NCBI GenBank assembly: GCA_018350325.1
Contig: JAEVLN010000004.1
Location: 1,178,001 to 1,242,000, forward strand
From: Globodera rostochiensis
Lineage: Eukaryota; Nematoda; Chromadorea; Rhabditida; Heteroderidae
Direction of reading: 5' to 3'
DNA length: 64,000 nt
The notes under the pieces are model-generated. The model did no database searches. It saw only the letters and a list, made by a program, of their open reading frames with translations, and was not told the DNA's origin. Of this stretch, positions 13,901-33,500 are shown in pieces; within the stretch, counting starts at the first letter, position 1; every line of letters begins with the position of its first letter. Both the position numbers and the translations under genes were made by a program.

Positions 13901-15765
13901 CACGACCTGGATGTGTTCAGCCATCTCCTCACTGACGATTTGCACGTCGAACTGCTTGAACACCACGCCGCGTGCCAACGCGCCACAATTGATGGAGAAC
14001 AGGTTGTTGGTCACAAGAATTGGGTTCGACGACGGCTCAGTGGCCAAAACTTCAAATAGAAAAACACCAATGGAATTTGCTGAATAAATTTTAATTTAAA
14101 TCAAACCAACCGCAATCGGCCATCAACAACTCCAGCGCGGAGAACACACTGTCCGACAACGATCTAACGGGGTCGTAGTCGCCGAACATTTGTCGATTGT
14201 TCACCGTCAGTTCATAACGAAAACCCTGGAATGTTTGAGTTAATTCAAGAAGTACTAATTAAAAAATGTGGTAAAAAACCTGAAGCCGTGCAGCCAAAAT
14301 GGCCAGCCGATGCATTTGGAAGGAATAGAAGGTGACCAGTCTGACCACGGGTTGCTCCGGCAGCGTTTGCTTGTTGACGAGGCTGCGCAAAGGGATGGGA
14401 GAGAACGCACAATTTGCTCGGAATTTGGACGTGCCCGCGCAGCAGACCCCACACAAATGGGCCGAGCCGCAAATATGGAGACGGGCAGACCACCATGTTT
14501 TCCCAAATTTTTTTTTAGGAAAGGTTAGTTTTTTTTTGAAAAATCCCATTGATCCGGACCCTTATCCCGAACGGCTGGCCCAAATGTCGAGGTCTGTGTT
14601 ATGTTTTTTTTATTGTCGCGGGTGCAAAAAATGTCAATTTTGATGCGATTGTGCGCGTGTATGCATTGTGTATTACCACCCAATCTGGACATCTCGCAAG
14701 TCCTGCCACAAACGGACAGTTTGTCCAACGCAAAAGGACTGAAGCGAGATTGTTCGGGGGAAAAAAGGCCGTGAAGACGGCCAAAAAATGCACCCACCTT
14801 AAACATTTCAACGAACGGAATCAAGTTCTGATCCGAGAAGGACTGAAGTCTGAAAAATGCGGAGATTGAAGACTTACCAGTCAAACCATGGGCAGGATAT
14901 GCAAACCCACCTCATAGCGAACTGCTCCACCTCCTCCGGTGCCATTTGCATGTTGGCCTTCAACGTTCGGTAGAGACCGTGCAAAATGTGCATGGTTTCG
15001 CCCAGCGCACTCGTCAACAGGTCGAAGTTGGCGTCCGCGTGAAGTGAGGGCGGACTCAATGCTGCTCTAAAATGCGAAATCCGATAATTGCTACCGAGAA
15101 TTATATGAAGTTTAAAAAACATCGCCCCGACACTTAAGCCTTTTAGAGATGAATAAATTTCTAACATAAAACTTCAAAACCCTTTCAAAATAATTTCCCA
15201 AAAATTTAAATGACCCTGAATTGTTGACAAGATCAACCAATGCCATGTTCAGTTTGTTGAAGATCACCCGGTCTTCCTGCGACTTCACAGACGAGTTGAA
15301 GTCGTTTTGGAGTCGGCTGGTAATGCACAACACATTCCAGGTCAGCATGGACCACTCCTCGATGAAGTCCTGGACAGGAGAGCAGGATTTATGATTTAAA
15401 AAAAATAAATATTTTATTAGAAAACATTTAATGCACACCACTTGGTCCTCAACCAAAATGCGCTGCATCGTCTGAATGCGCTTCACCCGTCCATCAATCT
15501 CGCCCAGCAGTCGACAAATCATTTGTTTAACCTTCAAAAGGGCTCACAAATTTTATGCCAAAAAAACATGTAAATCCGCAACACACCTTGACCATTTTTT
15601 CTTCCTCCGAGTGCGTGATCGGCGGGTCGTAATGACGCTACAACAATAAAATATTTAAAAAAAAAAACAACAAAAAAGAACTCCAACCTGAACATCGTTC
15701 CACACGCAGAACAGATCAAACAATAATTTTTGAAATGATTCGTCGGACAATAATTTGGCACACAT
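10937..15765 (-). CDS. STAT-family transcription factor with Gln-rich C-terminus
   Basis: Latent cytoplasmic factor that is tyrosine-phosphorylated, dimerises through its SH2 domain and binds DNA. The start is ATG at 15765 ([15 protein letters not shown]), with the first exon ending at 15688. Then come coiled-coil helices ([63 protein letters not shown]; about 15,640-14,900) and the DNA-binding beta-barrel ([12 protein letters not shown] about 14,210; [20 protein letters not shown] about 14,000; [15 protein letters not shown] then [12 protein letters not shown], matching SLPVVVISN...WASILWYN, about 13,310-13,110). Next are the linker ([21 protein letters not shown] about 13,000-12,900; [17 protein letters not shown] about 12,680-12,620) and the SH2 domain ([29 protein letters not shown] with the pTyr-binding Arg at 12349-12351; [20 protein letters not shown]). 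A possible phosphoacceptor Tyr is in LMEYEEA near 11,857. The last exon is Gln-rich and ends at 10937. No STAT N-terminal domain is apparent, as in C. elegans sta-1, but orthology is not settled. Confidence 0.85.
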
Positions 15766-16804
15766 TAAAGGTATTTACCTTTTTTAGAAAAATATTTATC
15801 ATTAGTGTGACCGGTAAAATAGAGTTTCCGGGTTACGGAAATGCCAAAAAGCCAAATTTCGGACCCGGGTCTGGTCCGGCCCGAACACGGATTTCCATAC
15901 ACATTGGTATGTAAAAATGTTCACAAATAAATAGAACTGTAGACAAACAATTTGTTTCAAAATAGCGACAGAAATAAATTTTGGGGAGATCGGAAGGACG
16001 AGAGTCTGGTTGGTTGGAGTAGGGGAATCGGCATAAAGTGTGTGTGCACAACACATTGATAAAATCGAAAATAATCACTGAGACGAGTGAGTGACTCCCC
16101 GTAGGGGTTAGACGATCACTTCATTCCTTTCCTATAGATTTCACATGCGTCAACACCCCCCTCACTGACCAACTAGCCAATTTGTTAGAAATGTTAACAG
16201 TCCGAGTAATAAATTTTCTGTTTGGTAAGCCTCGATGGCATGTGTTCTGTACACCAAATGTCTTTGGGGAAATTTGTTTTTTGGAATGGGCAGAAAAAAT
16301 TGCGTTATGCTCTCTCTCTGACTATGAGTGGAATGTGTACTACGTTTATTATGTATGTACATGTGATGCGGCTTGGTTAGGAAGTTTATGTGATGGACAC
16401 AAATGCACACGCATTTTATGGTTGACGAGCAAAATATAAAAGCAGCTCATCGATTGCGGAAAATAATAAGATAACGGCGGGCGGACGAACAGGAAGAGGA
16501 TGCCCAGCCTGACCCCAAGTCAGCGAAGGCATTGCTGCACACAAAACAATGTGAAACGATGCAAAAACATTTTACCGATACCAATTGGTGTAGTCATTGT
16601 AACTAGCTATAATTGAGACTCGAATAATTACCGTAAGCCGAAAACAAATCATTTATTCGCGCTGAATGTTAAATGATGGAAATTTCGGTTTAAATCGAAT
16701 ATTTATGAAATTGAAAGAGTGCAAATTCAAAAAGCATAAATATCGATCGCGAACACAAAAATAGCCAGATCGACCACAGAACCTCGTTCACAACACTTGC
16801 CCCC
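15766..16804. other. Intergenic, about 1 kb
   Basis: This separates the STAT start from the U1-70K stop, both on the minus strand. No coding frame is supported. A GC-richer patch with GGACCCGGG-like words at about 15,850-15,890 resembles the one near 3300-3450 and may be repeat-derived. Confidence 0.45.
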
Positions 16805-19039
16805 TCAACGTCGGCGGTCACGCGAACGGCTTCGGCGACTGCTGCGCTCGCGAGAACGGCTTCTGCTCCGACGTCTACTGCTGCTATTGCTGCCGCTGCC
16901 GCCTCCCCCTCCGCCGCCACCGCTGCGATAGGGCGAGAAGCTGCGCGAGCTGCTCCCGTTGGCCATCGTCGACGCTGCCTCCTCGGCCAACTCACGCGCC
17001 AACAGCGTAGCCTTTGACTCGCGCGCACGACGCGTGTCCCCCTTACCACCGCCCAACCGACGCGGCAACCACTTCTTCTGAGTGCGGCCACGCTCGTAGT
17101 CCACCACCACACGGCGTCCGTCAATTTTTGTCCCGTCGGCCTTTTTGTAGGCGGCTAAATGACCCAGGTGGAGTTTTGGTGGGGACTTTTTCAAAATATT
17201 ACTACTATACCAGTGCATTCACAATAGTGACAAAATCTTCCCCATTTTTATATGTTTTCCTTTCCTGGGGCACAGAAATCATCGAGCACGCCTAATTTCG
17301 ACCTGAACAATCCCAATTGTGTGTTTGTTTGACTCACGGTTGAGAGTGTCTCTCTGTGTCGTCCGATCGAGGAGGCCTCTCTCGTTCGACTTACCTCGTG
17401 GACTTACCCGACCAATATTTTTTTATTTTCTTTTTTATTTCTTACTCACCATCAGTGTTTGAATCTGCGAATTTTTCCAGACCCGGGAAATTGTTCGGGA
17501 TTTGAAATTGGCGGATCCGGAAAAACCATGATGCGGATTCAGGTCTACTTACCAATTACACACAGAAACACTCACCAGAAACACAGTCTTGAAAAGAGGG
17601 ACAAGGATCGAGCATTTTGTATGAATTTAAAAACGTTGCCACCCATTCAAAAGAATTCTGTAAAATGAATTTCAGTCCCAAGAATCCATTTTTGACTATC
17701 GATCCTCGCCCCGTTTAGTTTTGTTTGAATATGCATAAAATAAGGTTTACCCACGTGCGTTTTCCAAACAAACCTAAGGACTTTTTGAGTATTTTTTAGG
17801 TGAGCACAGCAAAAAAATGCGTGCCAATGCATGCACATATTTGCCTGACCCCCGCGGAAGCTGCAAAAATTTCAGAAAATTTAGCAAAAAAATAATTCTT
17901 TAATTTTTAGTCGGCTTTTTCAATGAACTAAAAAACCCAAGGCTTACCGCTGCTGCCGCGCTTTTCCCCATTTTCAGAAAATTGTTATGGGTCTTATGGG
18001 GGCGCGGAGAAGAGCAAAATTTTTCGAAACCGGTGAAAAATTCACTACGTGCTTGGGTTCACAAATGGCAAATTACGAATGCATAACTATGCTCTTTTCA
18101 GTTTTCTTTTGGTGATACTTTTATATATTGCAAAACTGTTCAAAGAAGATGACCTGACATCTCGGACTTGTGGGCAAATTCGATAAATGCGTAACCGCGC
18201 GGTTTGCTGTTCTTGTCATGGACCATTACAATCTGAAAATGCAAAGAAATAAAACAAATTTGAGGAACATATGAACAGTTTCAGTCTTTATAAAGAAGAG
18301 TACAACAGCACATTAAAATCAACGACCTTCGAAATTTTGCCGTATTTCTCGAACTCGCGGCGAATCTTGGACTCCGATGTTTCATAATTCTGTGAGAAAG
18401 ATAAAAATGATATGTAAACAAACTGAACCTTCCTCTCCCCCACCCCCAATGCCATACAATTCTTCCGATGAAGAGCGTTTTGTATGGGTCAAGGGTCGCC
18501 TTCGGATTGTCGGCAGGTGTCCAGGTGGCAATGCCTTGCTCAATTTTGTACGCCATCAACTCCTCCTTTTCCTTGCGCTAAAATTTTTGCAATTTTGATT
18601 AGGTTTGTAAAATAGAACAGGATTGGACCCCCTAGGCCTGAGTTTTAGTTTTAAACACCGATTACTTGCTTAGTGAAAGCCGAAACCATGATTTTCTGGG
18701 CTCGGAATCTATTTCAGCAAGGGCCTAAGCGATGAGACTGGGTGGGCGGGCACAGCTCTTTCCCTCGGATCTACCGAAACAAAAACAAACCTTGCGACCT
18801 CGTTTTTCCTCTCTCGTTTCAATTTGAGGTTTTGGAGGTATGTCCTTTGGGTCCTAAAAATAAAAAAAATAAAAAAATAAGATTCATCTAAAAACCTCAA
18901 AACCATGCACAAACTCAGCAATGCCTCCAATATCCATGTGCTTACGGTTGATGAACAAGTCATCTGCCGGTGGTTTGTACTGGATTGGCGGACGAGGTGC
19001 AAATAGTGCCAACAAATTGTCGGGAAGAAATTGTGTCAT
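16805..19039 (-). CDS. rnp-7: U1 small nuclear ribonucleoprotein 70 kDa (U1-70K)
   Basis: Binds stem-loop I of U1 snRNA and defines 5' splice sites in the nucleus. ATG at 19039 gives [18 protein letters not shown], almost the family's invariant N-terminus, followed by [15 protein letters not shown]. Then come [21 protein letters not shown] (about 18,850-18,790) and [20 protein letters not shown] with RNP2 LFIGRI (about 18,580-18,450). [20 protein letters not shown] follows (about 18,385-18,320), then RNP1 [10 protein letters not shown] (about 18,230-18,150). After an intron of about 1 kb, [20 protein letters not shown] and [16 protein letters not shown] (17,160-17,040) complete the RRM and C-terminal helix. 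The tail is a Gly run followed by RS/SR dipeptides ending SRDRRR-stop at 16805, shorter than the vertebrate RS tail. Assignment is secure. Confidence 0.96.
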
Positions 19040-19605
19040 GATGTCGGAATGAACAAAAATCAGCCTTCAGATTTTGACAACAAAAAGACGAGAAACTAAA
19101 CAATTAACAATTTGTTGATAGAAAAAATGCTCTACACTCCATTGCTTCGTGGGGCCGAGATGTTTCCAAATTGGCTGGGACGCGAGTGGCTGGGACGCAA
19201 ATGGCCGGGACGCGAGCAACGAACTAAAGGAGATCGTGTCGATAAAATGTTCGCTTTCTTTCTCTAACCATTCTCTTCTTTTGGCGTTCTCTATACCCTC
19301 AGACTAGGGATCGGCGGATTCCGATTTCCGTGCATAAAACTTTCGTCAGATGCTTCGTATCCTTGTCAAAAATTTTCACCTATCTCTAGAAAAAAGAATT
19401 ACGTTTTCGAAAAATGATATCAAGTGCTACTTTTTGTACAATATTCTGGAAAAAATTATCGGAAAATCAATTTTGGTTCTCTTTTTTATTGCATGGTATC
19501 CTATGTTTCTGAAGGTGTTTTACCTTGAGTGTAGTCTCCAGTTTTGTAGTATTCTTATTTCTTCACGTCATCTTCCAACTTCAAATTTACAAACATCGAT
19601 AACCT
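19040..19605. promoter_or_regulatory. Divergent intergenic region between U1-70K and Argonaute
   Basis: The two start codons (19039 minus, 19606 plus) face away from each other across 566 bp, so both promoters must lie here unless distal exons exist. Around 19,165-19,220 there are three near-repeats of GGCTGGGACGCGAGTGG-like words (GGGACGCGAG, GGGACGCAAATGG, GGGACGCGAGC). I could not assign a factor to them. Confidence 0.5.
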
Positions 19606-23711
<4,106 letters not shown>

Positions 23712-24077
23712 GGAAATGGAAAAAAACAAGTGGAAAGGAAGCAACCCGTAAATTTGGAAAGCAACTTTCTTTTTTTTGATTGACTTTTATCCATTATCAT
23801 CTTACATTTTTTCAGAATTGCAATTTGTCAAAAATTTAAATGTTTACACATTCACCCAACATCGTTTTTATTGTATGGAAATTTGTTCCTTTTACTCTTG
23901 GCAATCTGTCATTAGCAATTTAAATGCGCTGCAACTTTCAATTAATAAAACTAATGTTTGATGCCATTTAAATTAGAAGTTACGTAATTACATAATATAT
24001 CTAGCAGGAGTTAAAATACAAAACTATACATTCCCTCTCTCTGTGCGACTGGTCCGTTTTTTCTTGAAATTTTGGAA
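23712..24077 (+). other. Intercistronic spacer, Argonaute to copine
   Basis: 366 bp between a stop and the next same-strand ATG, AT-rich, with AATAAA-like words near 23,944. The length suits a nematode operon spacer, but no trans-splice signal can be proven from sequence. Confidence 0.4.
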
Positions 24078-26981
<2,904 letters not shown>

Positions 26982-27506
26982 TCGTTGAGATGGGCTGCTG
27001 ATGTTTATATTCAAACATTTTCAGATGCACACATTTTACTTATGTACCTACATATTTAGAAAAATTTGTACAATTGGACTGGATTTTTGACGTCCAGCTT
27101 TTGTAACTGTTTTAAATGAGATTAAAGCAATATGAAAAATTTTTTGTCGGAAATCACAAGCGTTATCAGGGGCGCTCGTAATTTAATTTTACCCCAGAAA
27201 ATACCCTCTCAATTTCCTTAAACTTTTTGTAAGGATCGCAAAACTAGCACAATTACCCGCAAAGAATATGCCTCGATTTTTTCGTCGCTTGCGTCACATT
27301 AACTGAACCAACAAATATCAATCCCCACTCTTTTTGGCCAATAAATTTATAAATCAACAACAAATAAACAAAAGAATGGCACAATGATTGAAACAATGGT
27401 TGGGAAAGTGACAGTGGACTTAAAATGTTTGAAAAAATGGTCGTCTCTTATCAAAAATAGTCAACAATTTCCACCAATGCCAATCGCCCTTTTCTTCTCC
27501 CTCCCG
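26982..27506. other. Convergent 3' region
   Basis: This lies between the copine stop (plus) and the CCHC gene stop (minus). It is AT-rich UTR-like sequence. The duplicated segment shared with 32,682 onward begins at about 27,222 (shared word GGATCGCAAAACTAG). Confidence 0.5.
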
Positions 27507-28261
27507 CTAACGACGGTCCTCCGGGCACTCACGCGAGAAGTGTCCCGACTTGCCACAGTTGTAACAGCCGCTCCCGCCGCCACCACCACCTGAAGAGAAA
27601 AAAAAATTAACAACTAAATTAGGGTAATTCAAGACCCCTTTTTAAAGAAAATAAACTAAAAATTCAAATGCTCAAAAGTTACCGCGCGATCCCCCGCCGC
27701 CGCCTCCACCACGTCCCTGAGGACACTCCCGAGAAAAGTGACCCGGCTCGTTGCAGTTGTAGCAAACGTTGCCGCCGCCGCCGCCTCCTTAAGCATTTAA
27801 TCATTTTTTTTTTTGCAATTATTTTGGACTTATTCCAAGTCCCCAAAAAAAAACATTATTAGTCGTTATGATAAACAATGGAAGCAAACCTCCGCGCGAG
27901 CCTCCACCTCCACCGCCACCACGCCCCTGCGGACACTCACGGGAAATGTGACCGGGCTCGTTGCAGTTGTAGCAAACGTTGCCGCCGCCACCTCCACCTA
28001 AAAGAGATGAAAGAAATGATTTAGCGATCAGACTTTTGTTGGTTATGCCTTAATGACCCCCTTCTTAAGTTTTTGTAAAAACAAAACGGACAAGCATCCA
28101 GATTACAATAGCGACCAAAATCTGGGACCTCAAAACAAACAAAGGACAAAGATAATGTAAAAATCACCACGCGAGCCTCCGCCACCTCCACCACGCGGCT
28201 GGGGACAGTCACGGGAAATGTGACCCGACTCGTTACAATTGTAACAGACGTTGGAAGACAT
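27507..28261 (-). CDS. CCHC zinc-knuckle protein, four knuckles (CNBP-like), copy 1
   Basis: Putative single-stranded nucleic-acid binding protein. Each exon encodes one CX2CX4HX4C knuckle followed by a Gly-rich linker ending RG. Exons in transcript order: 28261-about 28167 ([19 protein letters not shown]); about 27,997-27,893 ([16 protein letters not shown]); about 27,787-27,683 ([16 protein letters not shown]); about 27,592-27,507 ([14 protein letters not shown], then PEDRR-stop). All Cys and His ligands are intact in the four knuckles. The knuckles resemble CNBP/ZCCHC and GIS2-type proteins and worm germline CCHC factors, but the one-knuckle-per-exon Gly linkers are a distinct layout. The paralogue at 32,971-33,963 has five. 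Confidence 0.9.
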
Positions 28262-28875
28262 CGTTTTGTAGCAAATGAAAACAAAAAATTCTTCGCAAAA
28301 CCTATAATGCATTGAAGTGAATATTTTAAGGTAATGATGTCCCCCTTTGATATAGTGTCTGTTTCAACCTCTGAAAATCAAATTTTGACTCAAAAATTCG
28401 CACGATTCTATCATTACTTGCCTGGTTTGTGTAAATTTGCTTTTTGAATGATTTTGAGTCAAACTTGATTTTTAAAACATTTTCAAAAAGATAATAGATG
28501 TGAAAACAGATTAGACGATGTCATATGATGAACCATGTCAATTCGTGATCAGCAACTCAATAACCCCCGAGATATTCCGAATTCTTAGAATCAAAAAAGC
28601 ATCGTACGGATAATGTCAAAATTGCAACAGAAATGGAATTCTGAATACAAAACTTTCCAAGTTTTCATTATCAGTAATTAGGAGATAGCAGTTAGACAAT
28701 TCTATTCTCATAAATGACCGATTTGCAATGTAAGGAACTAGGGGAATCAAGACATCGTCAATCCCGACATACCACCCTTTTAGCATGACTCGGGCATGCA
28801 GGAAATTGGATGTTTGTGCATACATAAATCTTGAATTCATGGTAAATGTTTTATGATTTTGTGTTCGGGTTAAGA

Positions 28876-29096
28876 AATCTCAATCAATAACAACGAAAAG
28901 AAATGAGCAAGAACACAGAATACCAAACGAATTGCCCAAGTGACAAAAGTGAGGGAAAGGCATCAAAAGATGGACTAAATAGACAGAAATGGTAACGACA
29001 ACAGAGAGCAAATGTCACGCTTTGGCGTTGTCCCGATTTTTTCAAATAAACAAAACGAATGACAGAAAAACAGTGAAAAGTGCCAATTGACAATTA
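28876..29096. promoter_or_regulatory. 221 bp near-identical block upstream of CCHC copy 1
   Basis: This lies about 615 bp upstream of the copy 1 start codon. It matches 34,423-34,643 with no indels and about two differences by eye, while neighbouring duplicated sequence is heavily diverged. It may be a promoter/enhancer, a non-coding first exon, or the trace of a recent gene conversion. A 69-codon open frame crosses it, but both substitutions change the amino acid, so a protein is not favoured. Confidence 0.5.
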
Positions 29097-29215
29097 GGTA
29101 TGCCCATTGTAACTTTTTGGAGAAGAACCAATCAAAAAGCTAAGGAATTTACAAATTCCAGATTTTTAGACTTTCGAATTTTGATTTTTTTTAATCCGAG
29201 TCTCGGGTTAGGTGG

Positions 29216-30520
29216 TGAGAATTTCCCTTTTGGCATTTTCTCTTTTGTGCTTTTCCCAATTTCCGTGCTGAAGTGTCTGTCTTCCATTGGAGGGGTTTGG
29301 AGCATTCCCCGCCCCCTCCTCCCCAATGCTCGGCGGGCGCTGTCCCCCGGCACTGAATGAAGAACGGAGTGTGCTTGAAAAGCGTGTCGGATAACAAAGC
29401 AACAGCGCCTCGGGGGACAAGGATTCCTATAAACTGGTTGGAATTGGAATCGCTGTCAGTCGGTCAGCGCCATTCGCTGCGCCCTCCGCGAAGACGGGAA
29501 ATGTTCCATTTATAAGTACACATAGCATTTGAAACACAACAAAAAATGCTTACACGACATCATCAACAAAAAAAAAAAAAAGACTTCTCCGGTTCAACAA
29601 ACGCTTATTTTCAATTGGGGATTTAGTGTCTTTAAATCGACGGCATTCCGATTGGGAGCCTCGAATCCCGGTAATGGATTGATTTAGAAATTGAAACCGA
29701 ACTTCCCCAAACTGAAATCCTGGTATTGAACGGCTGTAAGACGGCTTCCGCCTCGGGGAGTCTCGAATGCCACAAATTACCGAGAAACGACGGGAGCGGC
29801 ACTTCTTCTATTCTGAATCCCTCTCGGCAAATTCCAATTCAGTCTCCCGCTCTTTTGTTGTTTCTTTCACATTCATTTAAAATGCAAAATTCCTCCCCTC
29901 CCATTTGCGTCCATTCTGCTGCGGTGCTTGCTGTCTCTTTTTCCGCTCAAACCCGCCCCGATTTCATCCTGTGATATGATGGGATGAGCAGCAAGCAGCA
30001 GCAATTTTTGCATGCTGATCACATTCATCCAGCTTTCCGCTGTGCTTGACCAGCAGCAGCAGCCTCCGCTTCTTCTCCAAGCAGCTGACGACTGACCAAG
30101 ACGAGCAAGCAGCAACAACGACGGGAAGGAACTGATTGAATAAGAGTGCTGAGTGCTTCTTCATCATCATCTTCATATTCTCCAGTGATTCTTCTGTCCT
30201 CCGTCGTCCCGATCATTTCCGACAGCCCTCAAAGTCTCACGGCTCGTCCCCGACTATCATTTTTTACGCATCACGCACATGCACAATGGTTCGGCTCCAT
30301 TTTTGATTGATCAAATGCCGATGCTTCTCCGCCTATCGCTTGCCCTGCTTGCTGCCTGCTAATTTGTCCCGCCTCAGCATCGTCCCCAGCTGCTGCTGCT
30401 GGTGCTGAAGAATCCCTTTAATTGTCACCATCGGCGGCCTGGCAACAGCGTCGTCATCGCCAACACACCCATTCAATGCGTCGAATGTAAGCCCCGTAGG
30501 CGCTAATGCATTTATCGTCA
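29216..30520. other. Intergenic region upstream of DB-module gene
   Basis: No supported gene. The stretch 29,975-30,120 is rich in AGC/GCA trinucleotides and gives only artefactual Ser/Leu-rich frames. It probably contains the promoter and any 5' untranslated exon of the plus-strand gene that starts at 30521. Confidence 0.45.
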
Positions 30521-33500
30521 ATGATTGCTATGCTGGTGAGAAGAAGTAGCATCATCGTCGGCGTGATCATCATGTGCACACAGCAGGTAAAGTGCCGACA
30601 CAAATGAGGCAAAAAAGTGCGCCCAATAAAAGGGAAAGTGGCGGAGGAACCGTTCACTAAAAGTCTATGGAGAATCGATTGATCGAAGAAGATTTAGATG
30701 CCCATTTTTTGCATTGATCAGGACATTCGGCTGTCAAGAGTAGAAGTGACAGCCGGTGATTCTTTCAGCAACGCAATCAACAACATGCCAAGACTAACCG
30801 AACAGCGCGAAAGTGCTGTTCACACTTTTGATCAATTGATGGCACGTCGAGAGAACCGTTTTCGAGCCATCCGACGGCAAAAACAACGCAAAAAATTGGC
30901 CAAGCAAATTGATCAGAAGCCAAAGAATGGAGCATACGGCACGGCAGGGCGCGTTTTGCTGAGCAATGAGCGCGGCCTCGGTGGGCACTAGCAAATTTTG
31001 ATTAAAATCTGAAGCAAATATTCATAAATAATAAAATGATCTTTTATAACAGAGCGTTCTTCGGTCATTGTGGTTCCCGTTGATCAGCCAAAAGTTCTAA
31101 CTGCCGAGACATTTGTGACGGGTCGAAGCCGACGAATACACGGTGAGACGGCGGCCCGGGTTAGAAAAATTGCGGAAATTAATACGTTTTCCTCTGATCA
31201 AATGATGATGGTCTCTAATCATCTAGTTTGATCCTGAGCCTAGGTTTTGATTAGATCAGGATTGGATCATTTTGGAACATTTCATTTTGTTTTTATTCGC
31301 AAAGTTTCAAATCTAAGGTCAAGTCGAGAGGAAGAACCCCTCCGGCGATGTTCCTTTCATTGACCGTTCAACTGCGGTGAAAGTGAAGGAAGTTCCAATG
31401 GCAAAACGTTTCCAAATTGTGACTGGCACACACACAACAAATGCGTTGTCCCGAAGCGACCACACCAATACCGTAGTGGACGAACCAATGTCAGTTCAGT
31501 GATACGGTATTTTTGACCCAAGCTTTAATGCTGTACCGAGCCTGAAGTCTTCGTAATTTATTATGATTTTTTAACAGTTTACTGCTTTAATGATTCAACT
31601 TTTAGCGCCAGATTACCGGCGGATTCATGGAAATTGCCTCCGGCGCTGTTGGCCGGACGCTTGCGGCGTTTCAACAAAGCGGACATTGTGCGCGGCTTCC
31701 GGCAGAGGGCGCTTCGGGCGGGCGTCGAGTTGGACGGGGACAAACTGCGCACGTTGATGCGTCAAATTGACATTATGCGACGGGACGATCACCAACGACA
31801 GCATTTAGACAGAAGAACGGTACTTTCAGAGGGCTGATCAGGGATGGGAGGAATCCTGATCAGTGTTGCTGATCATGGAGGGACACTGTGACCAGAATTG
31901 GAGATCAGGAATGAATGGGATCCCGACCAGATTGATCGGGAATTTTCTCGTTTTCCGCAATTGAATTGCCCATTTCTGGCAGGACACTGCGACTGTGCCG
32001 TCAATGTCCTTTCTAATCGACGACGACTCTTACCACCGAACCGTGGACATTGACGGTGAAAAGCCTAAATCGAACATGCCATTGGTGGTGAAGCCGAATT
32101 TGCGCACCAAATTTCCGAAGAATCGCGAGTCGGCCAAGCCGATCAAGGCAGACGAATGTGAGTAGTCCGTTTCGTGCCGTGCCCATAATTCTTAAAACTC
32201 CGCGGGGTTTAAACCGACTTCATTGGGTTCGTTCAGCTGACATGGACCTCCTGCACCCAACAGCGTCGGGCATCGCGGAGTTGAAGCAGTACAGGAAATT
32301 TTCTGAGACACAACACGTGCACACTCACCAACATCAGCATCCGCCATTGCCATCTCACGCATCGCCGTCGCAACCGCTGCCACCACCACAACCAACGACA
32401 ACCAATCACGTGCCAATTCAGTCCAGCACTGTTGGCGTGCCGCCGGCATTGACACTGCCGAGCCTGCAACGTCCACTGTCTCACGCGCAAAAGGCAGCAC
32501 CCACTGTGCCAACCGGTAAGAACTTTCTTTTTGCGTTCGGTGAAAAATGTTTGGTCTTAGTTGACTTTACGCGTACCAAGAACGTCTGTTTAAGCGTCAC
32601 AAAAGATTTTTAGGCTAAAACGGAGTTTAGGCAAACTGAGCTCGTACACCAATAGATTTCTCGCATCGAAATGACTAAATAAACTTTTTGCCGGGATCGC
32701 AAAACTAGAATGATCACCTTGCCAAAATTTGTCTCCATTTCAAACTGACTGTATCTCCATACCGGAAAAATGAAGAAGACTGACGTCTCCGATTTCCCTA
32801 TCAAATAATAAACCAATCGACTCCACTATAAGCCTAAGCTCGACTCGAAAAAAATTTTGTGCGGAAACGACTATGAAGCAAGTTATTCGGCCAATAAATT
32901 TATCAGTCATCAACAACAAATAAACAAAAAAGAATGGCACACGCCAATCGCTCTTCTGTTCTCCCTCCCGCTAACGACGGTCTTCCGGGCACTCACGCGA
33001 GAAGTGTCCTGACTTGCCACAGTTGTAACAGCCTCCGCCGCCGCCACCACCACCTGGAGAGAAAAAATTAAACATCAACAAAATTAGGGCAATTCAAGAC
33101 GTCTTTTAAAGAAAATAAACTAAAAATTCAAATGCCAAAAATTACCGCGCGATCCCCCGCCGCCGCCTCCACCGCCACCACGCCCCTGAGGACACTCACG
33201 GGAAAAGTGACCGGGCTCGTTGCAGTTGAAGCAGACGCTGCCACCGCCGCCTCCTTAATCACCAAATTATTTGCTATCATTTTCGAATTCGTTCCGACAG
33301 TCCCCAAAAAAACCAAATAAAGTGACAAACCTCCGCGCGAGCCTCCGCCACCTCCACCACCACGTCCCTGCGGACACTCACGGGAAAAGTGACCCGACTC
33401 GTTGCAATTGTAGCAAACGTTTCCGCCGCCGCCACCTCCACCTAAAAGAATTGATTTAGCGATCAGACTTTTGTTGGTTATGCCTTAATGGAACCCTTTT

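Larger units (their letters stand above)
27222..29215. repeat. Segmental duplication, left copy (about 2 kb)
   Basis: This carries CCHC copy 1 with its 3' and 5' flanks, and is matched by about 32,682-34,740 in the same orientation. Shared words run from GGATCGCAAAACTAG at the left end to GATTTTTAGACTT near 29,163 at the right end. Introns and the sequence between 28,300 and 28,870 have diverged with indels, whereas 28,876-29,096 is nearly identical. Ends are approximate. Confidence 0.85.

Noticed and set aside
28884..29093. 69-codon minus-strand frame conserved in both duplicated blocks (also 34,431-34,640)
   Set aside because: It starts at TTG, has no family match, and both substitutions between copies change the amino acid. 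Its conservation follows from the whole DNA block being conserved.
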